64,000 nucleotides of DNA. Origin: DASQGA01 sp963722715. Its GTDB lineage: Bacteria > Actinomycetota > Thermoleophilia > Gaiellales > Gaiellaceae. Shown in pieces: positions 51,428 to 61,613 of this stretch. The position numbers and the translations under genes are program-made. Position 1 is the stretch's first letter. Each line of letters opens with the position of its first letter. The notes under the pieces are model-generated. The model was not told the DNA's origin. It was given only the letters and a program-made list of their open reading frames with translations, and made no database searches. Location: the NCBI GenBank assembly GCA_963722715.1, contig CAVROA010000004.1, positions 124,001-188,000 of the forward strand. Reading direction: 5' to 3'.

Positions 51428-52267
51428 CTAGCCGCCTGCCAGGCTGCGCAGACGCTCTTCGATTCCCTTGAGGCCCCAGCGGGCCGCAAGCTCGGCGCCG
51501 TGAAGAAAGTCCGGCTCGGCATCCGGAATCTCCGAGATCGGCGCCTCGTACTGCAAGCGAGCGATCTTGAGGTAGGTTCGCAGCTGCTCGGCCTGGTCGG
51601 GAAAGCCGCCCTCCTCGAGCGCCGCATCGAGCGTCCCGTGCTTCTTGAGGAGCGCCGCGGCACGCTGTGGCCCGACCCCCTTCGCACCGGGAAGCCGGTC
51701 CGACGGGTCGCCTCGCAGGGCGATGAAGTCCGCTACCTGCGCGGGGTCGACTCCGTAGCGCTCCCGCACCTCCGCGGGGCCGACTCGGAGAAGCTCGCTG
51801 ACGCCTCGTTTCGGCATGAGGAGGGTCGTTCGCTCGCTTGCGAGCTGGAAGAGATCGCGATCGCTCGTCAGGACGAGGGTCTCGCGTTCGTGCTTTTCCT
51901 CCGCCTTGACGGCCGCCGCAAGGAAGTCGTCCGCTTCGTACCCCGGCTCCTTCGCCCAGACGAAGCCGATTGCCTCGACCAGCTCCGGGAGCCGATCGAG
52001 TTGCCCGGTCAACTCTGGGGGGAAGTCGCGCCCAGCCTGGTAGCCGGGGAGGAGCTCGTGCCGGTAAGTCGGCTGGGTCAGTGTGTCCCAGCCCACGAAA
52101 ACCGCTCGCGGTTGCTCCGACTCCCAAACCGAGAGGAGCATGCGCGCAAAGCCCACGATCATGTTCGCGGGCTGGCCGGCGCCGTCCTTGATGGAGCTCG
52201 GCAGAGCGTGGAAGGCCCGGTGCGCGAGCGAGTCGCCGTCGACCGCGAGCAGCGGGCGGGTGCTCAT
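51428..52267 (-). CDS. 5'-3' exonuclease (DNA polymerase I N-domain type)
   Basis: A 279-residue FEN-like nuclease from ATG 52267, coupled by ATGA to plsC. Metal-binding acids are in LLAVDGDSLAH, GYEADDFLA and LTSDRDLFQL; RGDPSDRLPGAKGVGPQRAA is the helix-hairpin-helix with its K+ site. No polymerase domain follows, so this is a stand-alone flap nuclease. It may share Okazaki-fragment processing with a full PolA encoded elsewhere. Confidence 0.9.
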   Translation of the reverse strand: MSTRPLLAVDGDSLAHRAFHALPSSIKDGAGQPANMIVGFARMLLSVWESEQPRAVFVGWDTLTQPTYRHELLPGYQAGRDFPPELTGQLDRLPELVEAIGFVWAKEPGYEADDFLAAAVKAEEKHERETLVLTSDRDLFQLASERTTLLMPKRGVSELLRVGPAEVRERYGVDPAQVADFIALRGDPSDRLPGAKGVGPQRAAALLKKHGTLDAALEEGGFPDQAEQLRTYLKIARLQYEAPISEIPDAEPDFLHGAELAARWGLKGIEERLRSLAGG

Positions 52268-52953
52268 GATCCGCCCTCGAGCTCCGCGATCCGTTTCATC
52301 AGCCGCTCGGTTGCCCGCTCGGCCGCTTCCCTGCGCGGGATCCCGACGAGATCCGCCGTCTCGATCGGAGGTCCGAACCGGACTCGCAACGGGCCGAGCC
52401 GAGCGAGGCGGTCGCCGCCGTTGAGAGCGGCTGGCACCAGCGGCACGCCTGCCGCGAGCGCGATCCGCGCAGCTCCCGGATGGGGGCGGGCAATCCACTT
52501 CTTCCTTGCGCCCTTCGCGCGCCGAGTCCCTTCGGGGAACATCGCCACGATTTCCCCGTTCTGCGCCAGGCGAACCGCGGTCCTGTACGCCTCGGGATCG
52601 CGCTCGCCGCGACGGACTGGGAAGGCGCCGCACGCTTCGAGGATCGCCCCGAGCACGGGTTTGTAGAGCTCGGCCTTGGCCATGAATCGAACCTGTCGAG
52701 GATAGACGGCAAGCCCGAGCGGCCACGGGTCGAAGTTCGACAGGTGGCTGGCCGCCAGCACGAAACCCTGCGCCGGCAGGTGCTCACGTCCCTCCGTTCG
52801 AAGCCGGAACAGTCCATGGACGAGGGGCGAGCTTGCGCGCGCGATCACGCGGTAGAGCAGCGGGGGCTTCGAGGATGAGTCCGTTCCGGCCACTAGATGG
52901 TTGGTCGGCAATCGGCGTGCCCGCGGGGACTGTGGCAATTGTCGATCAGGCAT
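52264..52953 (-). CDS. plsC: 1-acyl-sn-glycerol-3-phosphate acyltransferase (PlsC family)
   Basis: A 229-residue acyltransferase. The catalytic HX4D motif is in ASHLSNFD, the glycerol-phosphate site is MFPEGTRR, and VPLVPAALNGG matches block IV. It makes phosphatidic acid at the membrane. The first 30 residues are poorly conserved, so a later start is possible. It heads the minus-strand group plsC-exonuclease-deacetylase and is divergent from the topoisomerase gene (37-base gap). Confidence 0.87.
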   Translation of the reverse strand: MPDRQLPQSPRARRLPTNHLVAGTDSSSKPPLLYRVIARASSPLVHGLFRLRTEGREHLPAQGFVLAASHLSNFDPWPLGLAVYPRQVRFMAKAELYKPVLGAILEACGAFPVRRGERDPEAYRTAVRLAQNGEIVAMFPEGTRRAKGARKKWIARPHPGAARIALAAGVPLVPAALNGGDRLARLGPLRVRFGPPIETADLVGIPRREAAERATERLMKRIAELEGGS

Positions 52954-52990
52954 CTAGTGCCATTGTCCCCTGTCGCTAACCTGTTTCGAG

Positions 52991-55183
52991 ATGGGAAAGA
53001 CACTCGTCGTTGCTGAGAAGCCCTCCGTCGGCCGTGACCTGGCCGGCGCGTTGCCCGGTGCCTTCAAGCAGACGGAGGACAAGTCCGCGCTCGTCGGAAG
53101 CGACTATGTAGTCACGTGGGCGGTGGGTCACCTCGTCGGCCTGGCAGCGCCCGACGCGTACGACGACAAGCTCAAGAAGTGGCGCTTCGCAGACCTCCCG
53201 ATCGTGCCGGACAAGTTCAAGCTCGTCCCGAACGACGAGCGGGCCAAGAAGCAGCTCCGAGCCGTCCACAAGCTCATCAAGGACCCCGAGGTCGACCTGA
53301 TCGTGAACGCCTGCGACGCCGGCCGCGAGGGTGAGCTCATCTTCGCGTACCTCTACGAGACCTCGGGCGAGAAAAAGCCCGTCGAGCGGCTCTGGCTCAA
53401 CTCGATGACCAAGAAGGCGATCGAGGAGGCCTTCGGGCACCTTCGTCCCGGCGCGGAGATGCACCTCCTCGAGGACGCTGCCCGCTCGCGCTCCGAGGCC
53501 GACTGGCTCGTCGGCATGAACGCGACGCGAGCCGCCTCAATCCGGCTGCGGTCGGCCTTTGACGGCGCCGTCTCTCTCGGCCGGGTGCAGACGCCCACCC
53601 TTGCTCTCGTCGCGCGTCGCGAGGTCGAGATCAAGGCTTTCAAGCCCGAGCCGTACTGGCTCGTCGAGGCTCTCTTCGCAGCGTCAGGCGATCGCTCGTA
53701 CAGCGGGCGCTACCTGGGCGGCAAGCGGATCGCCAAGGAGGAAGCAGAGGAGATCGTCGCGGCCTGCTCAGGCAAGCGCGGCGAGATCACGAAGCTGGAG
53801 AAGAAGGAAGAGCGCGAGCGCCCGCAGCTCCTCTACGACCTGACCTCGCTCCAGCGGCACGCAAACACGCTCTTCGGGTTCTCGGCTCGGCGGACGCTCG
53901 CCGCCGCGCAGAAGCTCTACGAGGAGCGCAAGGCCCTTACCTATCCACGCACGAGCTCCCGCTTCCTGCCGGGTGACATGATCGCGGAGATCAAGCCGAC
54001 CGCAGATCTCGTCGGCCGAAACCGGGAGTACTCGAAGGCCGCTTCCTACGTGACGCGGCTGGACAAACTGCCTCTCGGCCGCGTGGTCAATGACAAGAAG
54101 GTTTCGGACCACCACGCGATCATCCCGACGAAATCCGAGCACGACCTCGGGAAGATGGGCGACGACGAGCTGAAGATCTACGACCTCGTTGCGAAGCGGT
54201 TCCTCTCCGTCTTCCACCCCGAGGCCGTCTACGAGCGGACGAGGATCGAGACCACTGTGGAAGAGCGTGTCTTCCGCACGAGCGGCCGCGTCTTGCTCCA
54301 GGCCGGGTGGAAAGAGGTGTACGGCGAGCTCGGCCGGGACTCGGAGGGCTCGGAAGACGACTCCGGCGGCGATCAGACCCTTCCCGCGGTGGAGCAGGGG
54401 GAGGAGGTCGAGACGCGCTCCGTCGAGGCCCTGGAGAAGGAGACCCAGCCCCCGCGGCGCTTCACGGAGGCATCCCTCCTCGGGGCGATGGAGACGGCGG
54501 GCAAGGACATCTCGGACGCCGACCTCCGCGAGGCGATGAAGGACTCGGGGATCGGCACGCCGGCAACCCGCGCGTCCATCATCGAGCGGCTGATCCAGGT
54601 CGGCTACATCGATCGGGAGGGGCGGGCGCTGCATGCCACCGAGAAGGGGATCCAGGTGATCTCGCTCCTCGGAAGCCACCCACTGACTTCGCCGGAGCTG
54701 ACCGGAGACTGGGAGCACCGGCTCGGCCTGATCGAGCAAGGGAGCGACACCCGCCAGGCGTTCATGTCCGACATCGTCAAGTTCACGGCCGACACCGTGC
54801 AGGAGCTCGACAAGCTGAAGGAAGTAAAGATCGAGCGCGCCAACCTCGGGCCGTGCCCCGTCTGCGGGCGCGACGTGATCGAGAACCGCAAGGGCTATTC
54901 ATGCTGGTCGAAGGACGATCCGGGCTGCGGCTTCGTGATCTGGAAGAAGAAGGCGGGCAAGATCCTGCCTGTCTCCGTGGTCAAGGAGCTGATGGCGACG
55001 GGCAAGACCGAGAAGCCCGTCACAGGGTTCAAGGGGCGCTCGGGGCGGTCGTTCAAGGCCAAGCTGAAGCTCGAGCAGGGCGAAGAAGGCAAGTGGCGGG
55101 TAGAATTCGACGAGGATTGGGCCACACAACCCAGGGAGGATGAAGCGGAGCGCGAAGTAACCGCGACCGCAGCCGGGGAATAG
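52991..55183 (+). CDS. Type IA DNA topoisomerase (topoisomerase III-like)
   Basis: A 730-residue enzyme. The TOPRIM domain starts KTLVVAEKPSVGRDLAGAL with the acidic triad region NACDAGREGELIF. Domain motifs include SLGRVQTPTLALV, and the active-site tyrosine is in ALTYPRTSSRFLP. The C-terminus has GIGTPATRASIIERL, one zinc-finger-like CPVCGR with CW and CGF, and a topoisomerase repeat GFKGRSGRSF. The start and the Y-P-R-T-S-S form favour TopB over TopA. TAACCT lies eight bases before the ATG, so it may be leaderless. Confidence 0.9.
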   Translation: MGKTLVVAEKPSVGRDLAGALPGAFKQTEDKSALVGSDYVVTWAVGHLVGLAAPDAYDDKLKKWRFADLPIVPDKFKLVPNDERAKKQLRAVHKLIKDPEVDLIVNACDAGREGELIFAYLYETSGEKKPVERLWLNSMTKKAIEEAFGHLRPGAEMHLLEDAARSRSEADWLVGMNATRAASIRLRSAFDGAVSLGRVQTPTLALVARREVEIKAFKPEPYWLVEALFAASGDRSYSGRYLGGKRIAKEEAEEIVAACSGKRGEITKLEKKEERERPQLLYDLTSLQRHANTLFGFSARRTLAAAQKLYEERKALTYPRTSSRFLPGDMIAEIKPTADLVGRNREYSKAASYVTRLDKLPLGRVVNDKKVSDHHAIIPTKSEHDLGKMGDDELKIYDLVAKRFLSVFHPEAVYERTRIETTVEERVFRTSGRVLLQAGWKEVYGELGRDSEGSEDDSGGDQTLPAVEQGEEVETRSVEALEKETQPPRRFTEASLLGAMETAGKDISDADLREAMKDSGIGTPATRASIIERLIQVGYIDREGRALHATEKGIQVISLLGSHPLTSPELTGDWEHRLGLIEQGSDTRQAFMSDIVKFTADTVQELDKLKEVKIERANLGPCPVCGRDVIENRKGYSCWSKDDPGCGFVIWKKKAGKILPVSVVKELMATGKTEKPVTGFKGRSGRSFKAKLKLEQGEEGKWRVEFDEDWATQPREDEAEREVTATAAGE

Positions 55184-55353
55184 CCCGGCCGGGCGAGTCC
55201 GTTGGGTTAACGGCCAGTTAAGATGTGTCTAAATCCTTGGCCCCGCCAGGGAATCCATCTTAGGCTGCGAACGTTTAAGCCATTGGAGACGTCTAACCCT
55301 GCAAGAAACCCGATCCGAACGGGCACTTTCAACGAAAGGACAGTACGAACACT

Positions 55354-56418
55354 TTGACACCGAATCCCGTGCATGAAGTCCTAGAGACACTTCAAGGTCG
55401 CACCCTCGTCGAGACCGCCGAGGAACGTGGCTACGTCGAGCCTGCCGAGCTCGAGGCGCTTGCGCTCGAGCTGGATCTGGGCGATCAAGACGTTGCCGAC
55501 GTGACGCAGGAGCTCGAGGCCATCGGCCTCGACATCGGCGCGCCCCGCGAAGAGGAGCCCGAGGAGGCTCCCGTTGCGGCTCCGGCGCCCGTACAGCTTG
55601 GCGCCGGCGACAGCCTGCAGCTTTTCCTCGCCGATGTCGGCCGCCACAAGCTTCTGACCGCCGCAGACGAGATCGTGCTCGCGAAGCGCATCGAGAAGGG
55701 CGATCCCCTGGCCAAGCGGCGCATGATCGAGTCGAACCTCCGGCTCGTCGTGTCGATCGCCAAGGGCTACCGCGGCCTCGGCGTCCCGTTCCTCGATCTC
55801 ATCCAGGAGGGGACTCTCGGGCTCAACCGCGCTGTCGAGAAGTTCGACTGGCGGCGCGGGTTCAAGTTCTCGACCTACGCGACCTGGTGGATCCGCCAGT
55901 CGGTGCAGCGCGCCGTGGCAAACAACGCCCGCACGATCCGCGTGCCGGTTCACGTCGTCGAGCGCCAGCAGAAGCTCGGTCGTGCCGCCCGCCGGCTCGA
56001 GGTCGAGCTCGGCCGCGAGGCCACGAAGCAGGAGCTGGCCGACGCCACCGGACTGCCGCTGCAGCACGTCGAAGAGGCACTCGGAGCCGCCCAGGCTTCC
56101 GTCTCGCTGAACCAGAGCGTGGGGGCCGACGACGAGGGTGAGCTCGGAGACCTGTTCGCCGACCGCGAGGCAGCGGATCCGTTCGAGGAGGCCGAGGAGT
56201 CTCTGCGCAAGCAGGGCGTCCGTCGGGCACTCGATGCGCTGCCGGAGCGCGAGCGCCGGATCCTCGAGCTTCGCTTCGGCTTCGAGGGCGAGCCCTGGAC
56301 GCTCGAGGCGATCGGCCACGAGCTTGGTCTCACGCGCGAGCGTGTGCGCCAGCTCGAGGGCCAGGCACTGTCGCGGCTCTCCGCGATCCGCGATCTGTCC
56401 TCGGTCGCAGCGGCCTAA
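55354..56418 (+). CDS. RNA polymerase sigma-70 factor (RpoD-like)
   Basis: A 354-residue sigma factor from TTG 55354 (GTG 55369 is an alternative), with GAAAGGA upstream. A short N-domain of about 80 residues replaces region 1.1. Region 1.2 is DSLQLFLADVGRHKLL; region 2 contains NLRLVVSIAKGYRGLG, DLIQEGTLGLNRAVEKFD and FKFSTYATWWIRQSVQRAV. Region 3 covers QQKLGRAARRLE, and region 4 ends LGLTRERVRQLEGQALSRL. It may be the primary sigma or a group 2 paralogue. The 170-base leader holds no gene. Confidence 0.88.
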   Translation: MTPNPVHEVLETLQGRTLVETAEERGYVEPAELEALALELDLGDQDVADVTQELEAIGLDIGAPREEEPEEAPVAAPAPVQLGAGDSLQLFLADVGRHKLLTAADEIVLAKRIEKGDPLAKRRMIESNLRLVVSIAKGYRGLGVPFLDLIQEGTLGLNRAVEKFDWRRGFKFSTYATWWIRQSVQRAVANNARTIRVPVHVVERQQKLGRAARRLEVELGREATKQELADATGLPLQHVEEALGAAQASVSLNQSVGADDEGELGDLFADREAADPFEEAEESLRKQGVRRALDALPERERRILELRFGFEGEPWTLEAIGHELGLTRERVRQLEGQALSRLSAIRDLSSVAAA

Positions 56419-56425
56419 GCGCACG

Positions 56426-56488
56426 ACGGAGGCTTGCCTCCGTTCGAAGTACGCAGACGGGCGGGTTTCACCCGCCCGTCACCCTTTT
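56426..56488 (+). terminator. Tandem stem-loops ending the sigma-factor transcript
   Basis: The first hairpin, ACGGAGGC and GCCTCCGT with a 2-base loop (56426-56443), is followed by GACGGGCGGG and CCCGCCCGTC (56456-56480) with ACCCTTTT after it. The second is a good intrinsic terminator. Confidence 0.82.
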
Positions 56489-56552
56489 GGGGCGCCTTGA
56501 GCGCGCTTTAGGGCTGACTCCCTCGATTTAGGGTTCTTTTACTCAAGGCACC

Positions 56553-56918
56553 GTGCTGGAGCGCCGATTCAGGGTTCACATGGACGCCGCCCAGCGTAAA
56601 GACATCCTGAGTCGTTACCTGGACCATTCACGCCGCTTCGAGGAAGTCGCGGCCCGACGGTCCAACGGAAACACGACCGACGCCGACGTGATCCCCTTCA
56701 CGGCGCCGCTCCGCGAGCTCGAGCAGGAACCAACCATGCGCGAGATCGAGGTATTGCAGCTCATCTCCGACGGTCTCGTGAACCGGGAGATCGGCGTCCG
56801 GCTCTTCCTCTCAGAGGAAACCGTGAAGAGTCACGTGCGTCATCTGCTCGCCAAGCTTCAGGCCCGCAGCAGGGCCCATGCCGTCGCAATCGGCTTTCGC
56901 CGTAGCCTGATCGCCTAG
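56553..56918 (+). CDS. Small LuxR-type HTH regulator
   Basis: A 121-residue protein from GTG 56553, or 112 residues from ATG 56580. The C-terminal 65 residues form a GerE/LuxR helix-turn-helix: TMREIEVLQLISDGLVNREIG, LFLSEETVKSHVRHLLAKLQ. The first 45 residues are a charged helix without a receiver or ligand domain. It may dimerise through that helix or act under another sensor. Expressed between the sigma factor and the HD-GYP gene. Confidence 0.83.
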   Translation: MLERRFRVHMDAAQRKDILSRYLDHSRRFEEVAARRSNGNTTDADVIPFTAPLRELEQEPTMREIEVLQLISDGLVNREIGVRLFLSEETVKSHVRHLLAKLQARSRAHAVAIGFRRSLIA

Positions 56919-56931
56919 CTAGACGATCAGG
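56906..56931 (+). terminator. Hairpin overlapping the end of the LuxR-type gene
   Basis: CCTGATCG (56906-56913) and CGATCAGG (56924-56931) form a perfect 8-pair stem around the stop codon. No U-tract follows. In the 194-base gap to the HD-GYP gene there is also a 6-pair hairpin, TCCCTC-ATCA-GAGGGA (56979-56994), and nothing else I can name. Confidence 0.45.
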
Positions 56932-57112
56932 TAGTTCAGCTCTACCTAGAGGTCAACTTTCAACACCCTGTGGACAAATCCCTCATCAGAGGGATGCTAG
57001 AGGGTGGAGAAAGATTGAGACTTCGGCAGTCTTGCTACCAGGGCCTGAGAGCGCCGGTCAGTGAGGCGAGCGCTAGCAGAGATGACATCAACGCGACTAG
57101 GCGGGTATTCCA

Positions 57113-58570
57113 GTGAAGCATCTTGACTCCTCGATCGGGGACGACGGCAAGAGCGATGCTATACCCCGTTCAGGGGATATTCAAGAGGCTTTGACAAGTT
57201 TCAACAAGATCGTTCAGGAATTGCGTCCCACCCCGATCCAGTGGTATGCCGTAGCACTTGCCACGATCGCCCTAGTTCTTGCCGCCGTCTTTGCACAGGC
57301 GGGGGCCATTCTTGAAGCCCCCGTTTGGGCGCTCATGGTGCTTTCGATCGTGGCCGCCTGCGCAGAGAAGCAGCCAGTTCGGATCAGCAAGAACACCGAG
57401 GTTGCCGTTTCGGTGCTCCCTATTCTCTTTGCGGCCGTGGCCTTCGGGCCACTCGCCGCTATGGTGGTCGGCGCCGTCGGCCTAGTAGCCGACTTCGGAG
57501 CTCCGTATACACGGTGGGTGATCTGGACTTCGATGCGCGCGATCGCTGCTGGACTCGCTGGTGGGGCTGCGATGCTGGTTCTCGGCGATTCGAAGTCTTT
57601 CGGAGTGCTTGCTGCCGCCGTTCTGGCTGCAACGGTCACTGAGGCAATCGTCGATGCGATACTTGCATCGCTCACGGTTGCGGTGCGCGGGTCCGGTTCT
57701 TGCAGGGACTTTCTTCTTCTCGTTCGACCGGTCGTCTTTTCGAGTGTGCCTTTCTACACACCGGTGGTAGTACTGCTGGTGTACTCATATCGCGAGGTTT
57801 CGCCCTGGAGTCTCTTGCTCTTTTTCGGGCCGGCGTTTGCTGCACACACGCTGTACCGCCTCTATCGAGAGCAACAGGAGGCTACTGGCGAACTCACAAA
57901 TGTGAACGCCAGACTCGAGCGCGCCAACATCTCCTTCGCGAGTGCACTCGTCGCCGCCCTCGACGCACGAGACCGTTATACGGCGGGTCACTCTGCCGCG
58001 GTAGCCGTCTATGCGCGGGACATCGCAGCAAGGCTTCAGTTGAGCGAGGAACAGCAGCAGCTGGCCCACCTGTGTGGCCTCGTTCACGACATCGGGAAGG
58101 TGGGACTTCCGCCCGGGATCCTCGAGAAGCCCGGCGCGCTGACGCTCGAGGAGCGGCGGATCATGGAGGAGCACTCCGTGATCGGCGAGCGAATCCTTGC
58201 GAACGTAGACGACTATGCAGAGATCGCGAAGATCGTGCGCCACCATCACGAACGGATGGACGGCAACGGCTACCCGGACGCCATCCCCGGGGATGAGATC
58301 CCGCTCATTTCGCGAATCATCGCAGTGGCGGACGCCTACAACGCGATGACGTCGGGGCGGCCGTACAGAGACGCTATGCCAACCCGAGTCGCGCGCTTCC
58401 GTCTGGCGCAGGCTGCTTCGACGCAGTTCGACACCACCGTCGTCGCTGCATTTGAGGCGATTTTGGCTGGGTCGAAGGAGAGCTACCTCTCAGGCCTAAG
58501 CGCGGATTTCGGAGTCGAAGTCCAGCGCCAGCCGTCCATGCGGCCTTTGGCCGTCGCTCAGACCGCCTAG
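57113..58570 (+). CDS. Membrane-anchored HD-GYP phosphodiesterase
   Basis: A 485-residue protein from GTG 57113. After a 45-residue soluble start come about seven membrane helices (residues 45-255), resembling a MASE-type sensor. A linker helix follows (ELTNVNARLERANISFASAL), then the HD-GYP domain: DRYTAGHSAAVAVYA, LVHDIGKVGLPPGIL, IVRHHHERMDGNGYPD and AYNAMTSGRPYR. Metal residues are intact, so it should hydrolyse cyclic di-GMP or a related dinucleotide. Its TAG shares CTAG with the convergent LAL regulator. Confidence 0.9.
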   Translation: MKHLDSSIGDDGKSDAIPRSGDIQEALTSFNKIVQELRPTPIQWYAVALATIALVLAAVFAQAGAILEAPVWALMVLSIVAACAEKQPVRISKNTEVAVSVLPILFAAVAFGPLAAMVVGAVGLVADFGAPYTRWVIWTSMRAIAAGLAGGAAMLVLGDSKSFGVLAAAVLAATVTEAIVDAILASLTVAVRGSGSCRDFLLLVRPVVFSSVPFYTPVVVLLVYSYREVSPWSLLLFFGPAFAAHTLYRLYREQQEATGELTNVNARLERANISFASALVAALDARDRYTAGHSAAVAVYARDIAARLQLSEEQQQLAHLCGLVHDIGKVGLPPGILEKPGALTLEERRIMEEHSVIGERILANVDDYAEIAKIVRHHHERMDGNGYPDAIPGDEIPLISRIIAVADAYNAMTSGRPYRDAMPTRVARFRLAQAASTQFDTTVVAAFEAILAGSKESYLSGLSADFGVEVQRQPSMRPLAVAQTA

Positions 58571-61118
58571 TCAGGCGTATCGTCGCTTTCACGGTTCGGA
58601 GCCAACGCGGCTTGGAGGCGGCTCTCGACCCCGAGCTTCTCAAGTATGTGGTGGACGTGGACCTTTGTAGTGCTGAGGCTGATCACAAGCCGCTTCGCAA
58701 TCTCAGCGTTTGAGAGTCCGTTACGAATGAGTTCGAGTACTTCGACTTCACGTGGAGTCAGGATGGACTCCGAGGTAACCGCTGAGTGCTCGCCAAAATC
58801 ACTCAATCCGAGCCCACGAGCAAGGGCAGCGTCGTTCGCTCGCTCTACGACTACCCGTAACGTGGGCCAGTGGTCGGAGTTGGCTACAGACGTCAGTACT
58901 TCCGGGCAAAGCCTGTAGGTCGTGACCCATGCATCAGCCATGCCATCGGCATGAGCAGCGCAAGCTAGCGACGATGCGCGGTTCTGCGGCATCTGCCTCT
59001 TTGCGATGAAAGGCGGCTATTAGGTCCGCGAACTCAACAAAATAGCGAGCCTCCGCACTTGACGAGAGCGAGCGAGCTAGCTCTACGAATCGCGGGGCTT
59101 CTGGCATATCAGCGGCTGTGAGCCCGAGCCCGACCACCCCGTAAAAGTCTCCTACTGAGACACGCTGTAGTTCGGAAGGGAAATCACGCTCGTAGAGATT
59201 CCATTGGCATGCTCCTCCCAGAGCCAGTTGAAGCCGAAGCTTCAACTGGAGATTGATGAGCTCTGTGTAGGGGTCGACGACAAGACTGTGGAGACGTTCC
59301 GCAGAATCCTTCGCCTGTTCCATTCGTCGCAGACCGATCTCCGCTAGCGCCTTCCAAAACAAACACTGAGGAATGGCGACCGTAAGGCCGAGCATTTCGC
59401 TTCTTTCAAGCGCCATGGTCACCAGGGCTCAGACCGTGAACGTACTCGGCAGCCATGTCTCGCACGATCGCGCATTGAGTAAGGAAACTTGTGGCAACAG
59501 CTGGATCTCGCGTGGTTTCCGCAAGCGGAAGGAGTGGTTCTAGGATGGGCCATGCACCCTTGAAACTCCCTCTGCGCGACGCGTAGGCGACGCGTCCGAT
59601 GGCGACGCGAAGCGCCGAATCGACATCGGTCCCCGCCCGCTGGGATAGCGAATGAAGGAGCTCTTCAGCTTCCTCACTGGACTGCGCCAGCGCCGCAAGG
59701 TAGGCAGTCCAAAGCGCCGCCCGCTCATCCGAAGGTGTTTCCGCCCATTCCACAGCGCTAAGGCCGTGAGAAAGGGCCGCTTCATCGTCATTGAGCCAAT
59801 AGGCCGCCTGGCTGGCAAGCCGAGCAGCTCGGGATCCGTACGTAGCGTCCCCGCCGATAGCTTTGAGCGTCCGCTCCGCCAGGAGGCGCGCATGGCTGAA
59901 CTGGCCACGCCACATTGCCGCCTCGGATCGAGCCAGGACTGCGCTTGGGGTCGACAGGCCGTCATCACCGCATCGCTCAAGCCACTTCTCAACCGTCTCG
60001 ACGCGCCCTGAGGCAATGAGTTCAGGCGCTGCGCGGCCGAGAATCTCGGCAATCGTTTGCGTCTGGTTGGCCTCGAAGGCGGCGGTAAGCGCGTCTTCCC
60101 AACGCCCTCGGTCAAGCGCGGCTTCGATCACTGCCTGCTGCAGGCGGTGCCTCTCCGCGGGCTCCTGGGCGCCGACATAGCCGTGGAAGAAGTCGCGCAT
60201 CAAGGGATGCAGTCGCACGGCGTCATCCGGGACTCGCTGAACTAGACCGTCGTCCGAGAGATGCTGAAGCGCTTCCTCAGTCAATAGTGAGGGAACGAGG
60301 CTTCGAAGCATTTCGGTCGGAGTACTCGGCAGGATTGACGCCGCCATCAGGATCTGGCGGATCTCAGGAGGCTCGCGCTTGAGAACCTCCTCGGCGAAGT
60401 AGCGGAACAGGGCGTCGGATACGCGCTCCGACGGCATCTCACGTGTCGTGGACAGAGCAGCGAGGCCGATCACCGCCGGCCAGCCTTCTGCGCCCTCCAC
60501 CAAGGCTTCGACGGAAGCGTCTGACTCGGTTCCAAGAACCAAGCCTGCCTCCTCCTGTGTCATCGCGAGCTCGGCCCGTGTGACCTCGGTGATCTCTCCG
60601 TACAGAACGCGCCGCGCTGAAGCCCATCGCGGGCGACGCCGACTGGTCACGACGAGACGTACAGACGAAAGCGTGAGCAGCCAATCGACAAATTCTTCGA
60701 CCGCGGGCGAATCGCTGACAAGCTGGTAGTCGTCGAGGACGAGCCATGCTTCTTTTGGCCAGTCCACCAGCTTCTCGGCGAGGAGTTCTGCAAGGAGACG
60801 GGCGAGCTTTTCCGGCTGCTCGGCCACCCGTACTCGCTGGTGCAACGACGTGGCTGCGTCAGGCACGATTGCCTCGATGGCCTCGGCGACGCCCACGGAG
60901 AACGCAGCGAGGTCCTCCGATGATTCTGTCGCGCGGTACCAGGCAACCGACTCACGGTTCTCGACCCACTCGGTCACAAGGCTGGTCTTGCCGTAGCCGG
61001 CTGGCGCGACGAGGAGTATTGCCTGGGCTGCGCTTTCGTCCAGGAGCGCCGTCAGCCTCGGGCGTCGCACATGGCGGCGGAAGAGTGGGGTCGGTACTCG
61101 TTTTCCCTTCGGCTCCAT
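58567..61118 (-). CDS. LAL/MalT-type LuxR regulator with ATPase domain (two frameshifts)
   Basis: About 849 residues once two extra bases (near 59420 and near 58970) are removed. The N-terminus has LFRRHVRRPRLTALLDES, Walker A LVAPAGYGKTSL and Walker B WLVLDDYQLV of the STAND ATPase class. A winged-helix and TPR-like middle follows (TAAFEANQTQTIAEILGRA). The C-terminal HTH reads ESILTPREVEVLELIRNGLS and NAEIAKRLVISLSTTKVHVHHILEKLG. MalT-like proteins are ATP- and ligand-dependent activators. Target genes unknown. Confidence 0.85.
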
Positions 61119-61223
61119 GTCTCCCTCCAGGGGGATAGCCGAGGTTAACGGGAAGCGCGGTGAACTCCTATTCGCCGAACGAGGATGTCCGCGCCCGCAA
61201 CATCTGTCGCGGGCGCGGTGCCG

Positions 61224-61529
61224 TCATCCCCCGAGGCCGGACACGCCGGAATGCGGGAGTCGCTCGCGCATACCGACATCCGACTCCAGGCTCGTGGGCT
61301 CGTGAGGGTCCTCGCCGGTCAGCTCGCGAAACGCCGCAGGTATCTGGCGACGGCGGTCAACGGAGAGCTTCATCCGCAGAACGTCGGCGTGAGCCTTCGC
61401 TGTTCGCGGCGAGATCCCGAGTCGGTCGGCGATCTCGACATTCGAGTAGCCCTGCGCGAGCAGGTGCACGACCTGGCGCTGCCGAACGGTAAATCGTGTC
61501 TCGCGATCGAGTCTCAGCATGGCCCGCAT
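61224..61529 (-). CDS. Small LuxR-type HTH protein
   Basis: A 101-residue protein from ATG 61529 with a GerE HTH: RFTVRQRQVVHLLAQGYSN, EIADRLGISPRTAKAHADVLRMKL. The tail is Pro/Glu-rich. No sensor domain. It lies upstream of the LAL regulator on the same strand, making three LuxR-type genes within 5 kb around the HD-GYP gene. Confidence 0.8.
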   Translation of the reverse strand: MRAMLRLDRETRFTVRQRQVVHLLAQGYSNVEIADRLGISPRTAKAHADVLRMKLSVDRRRQIPAAFRELTGEDPHEPTSLESDVGMRERLPHSGVSGLGG

Positions 61530-61613
61530 ACTCGCGCGTGTAGTTAGGCCGCGCTATTGGCCATCGGGCGTATCTCTGCGTCTACACCCTTCGGTCTAAA
61601 ATGGGCTCGGCGC

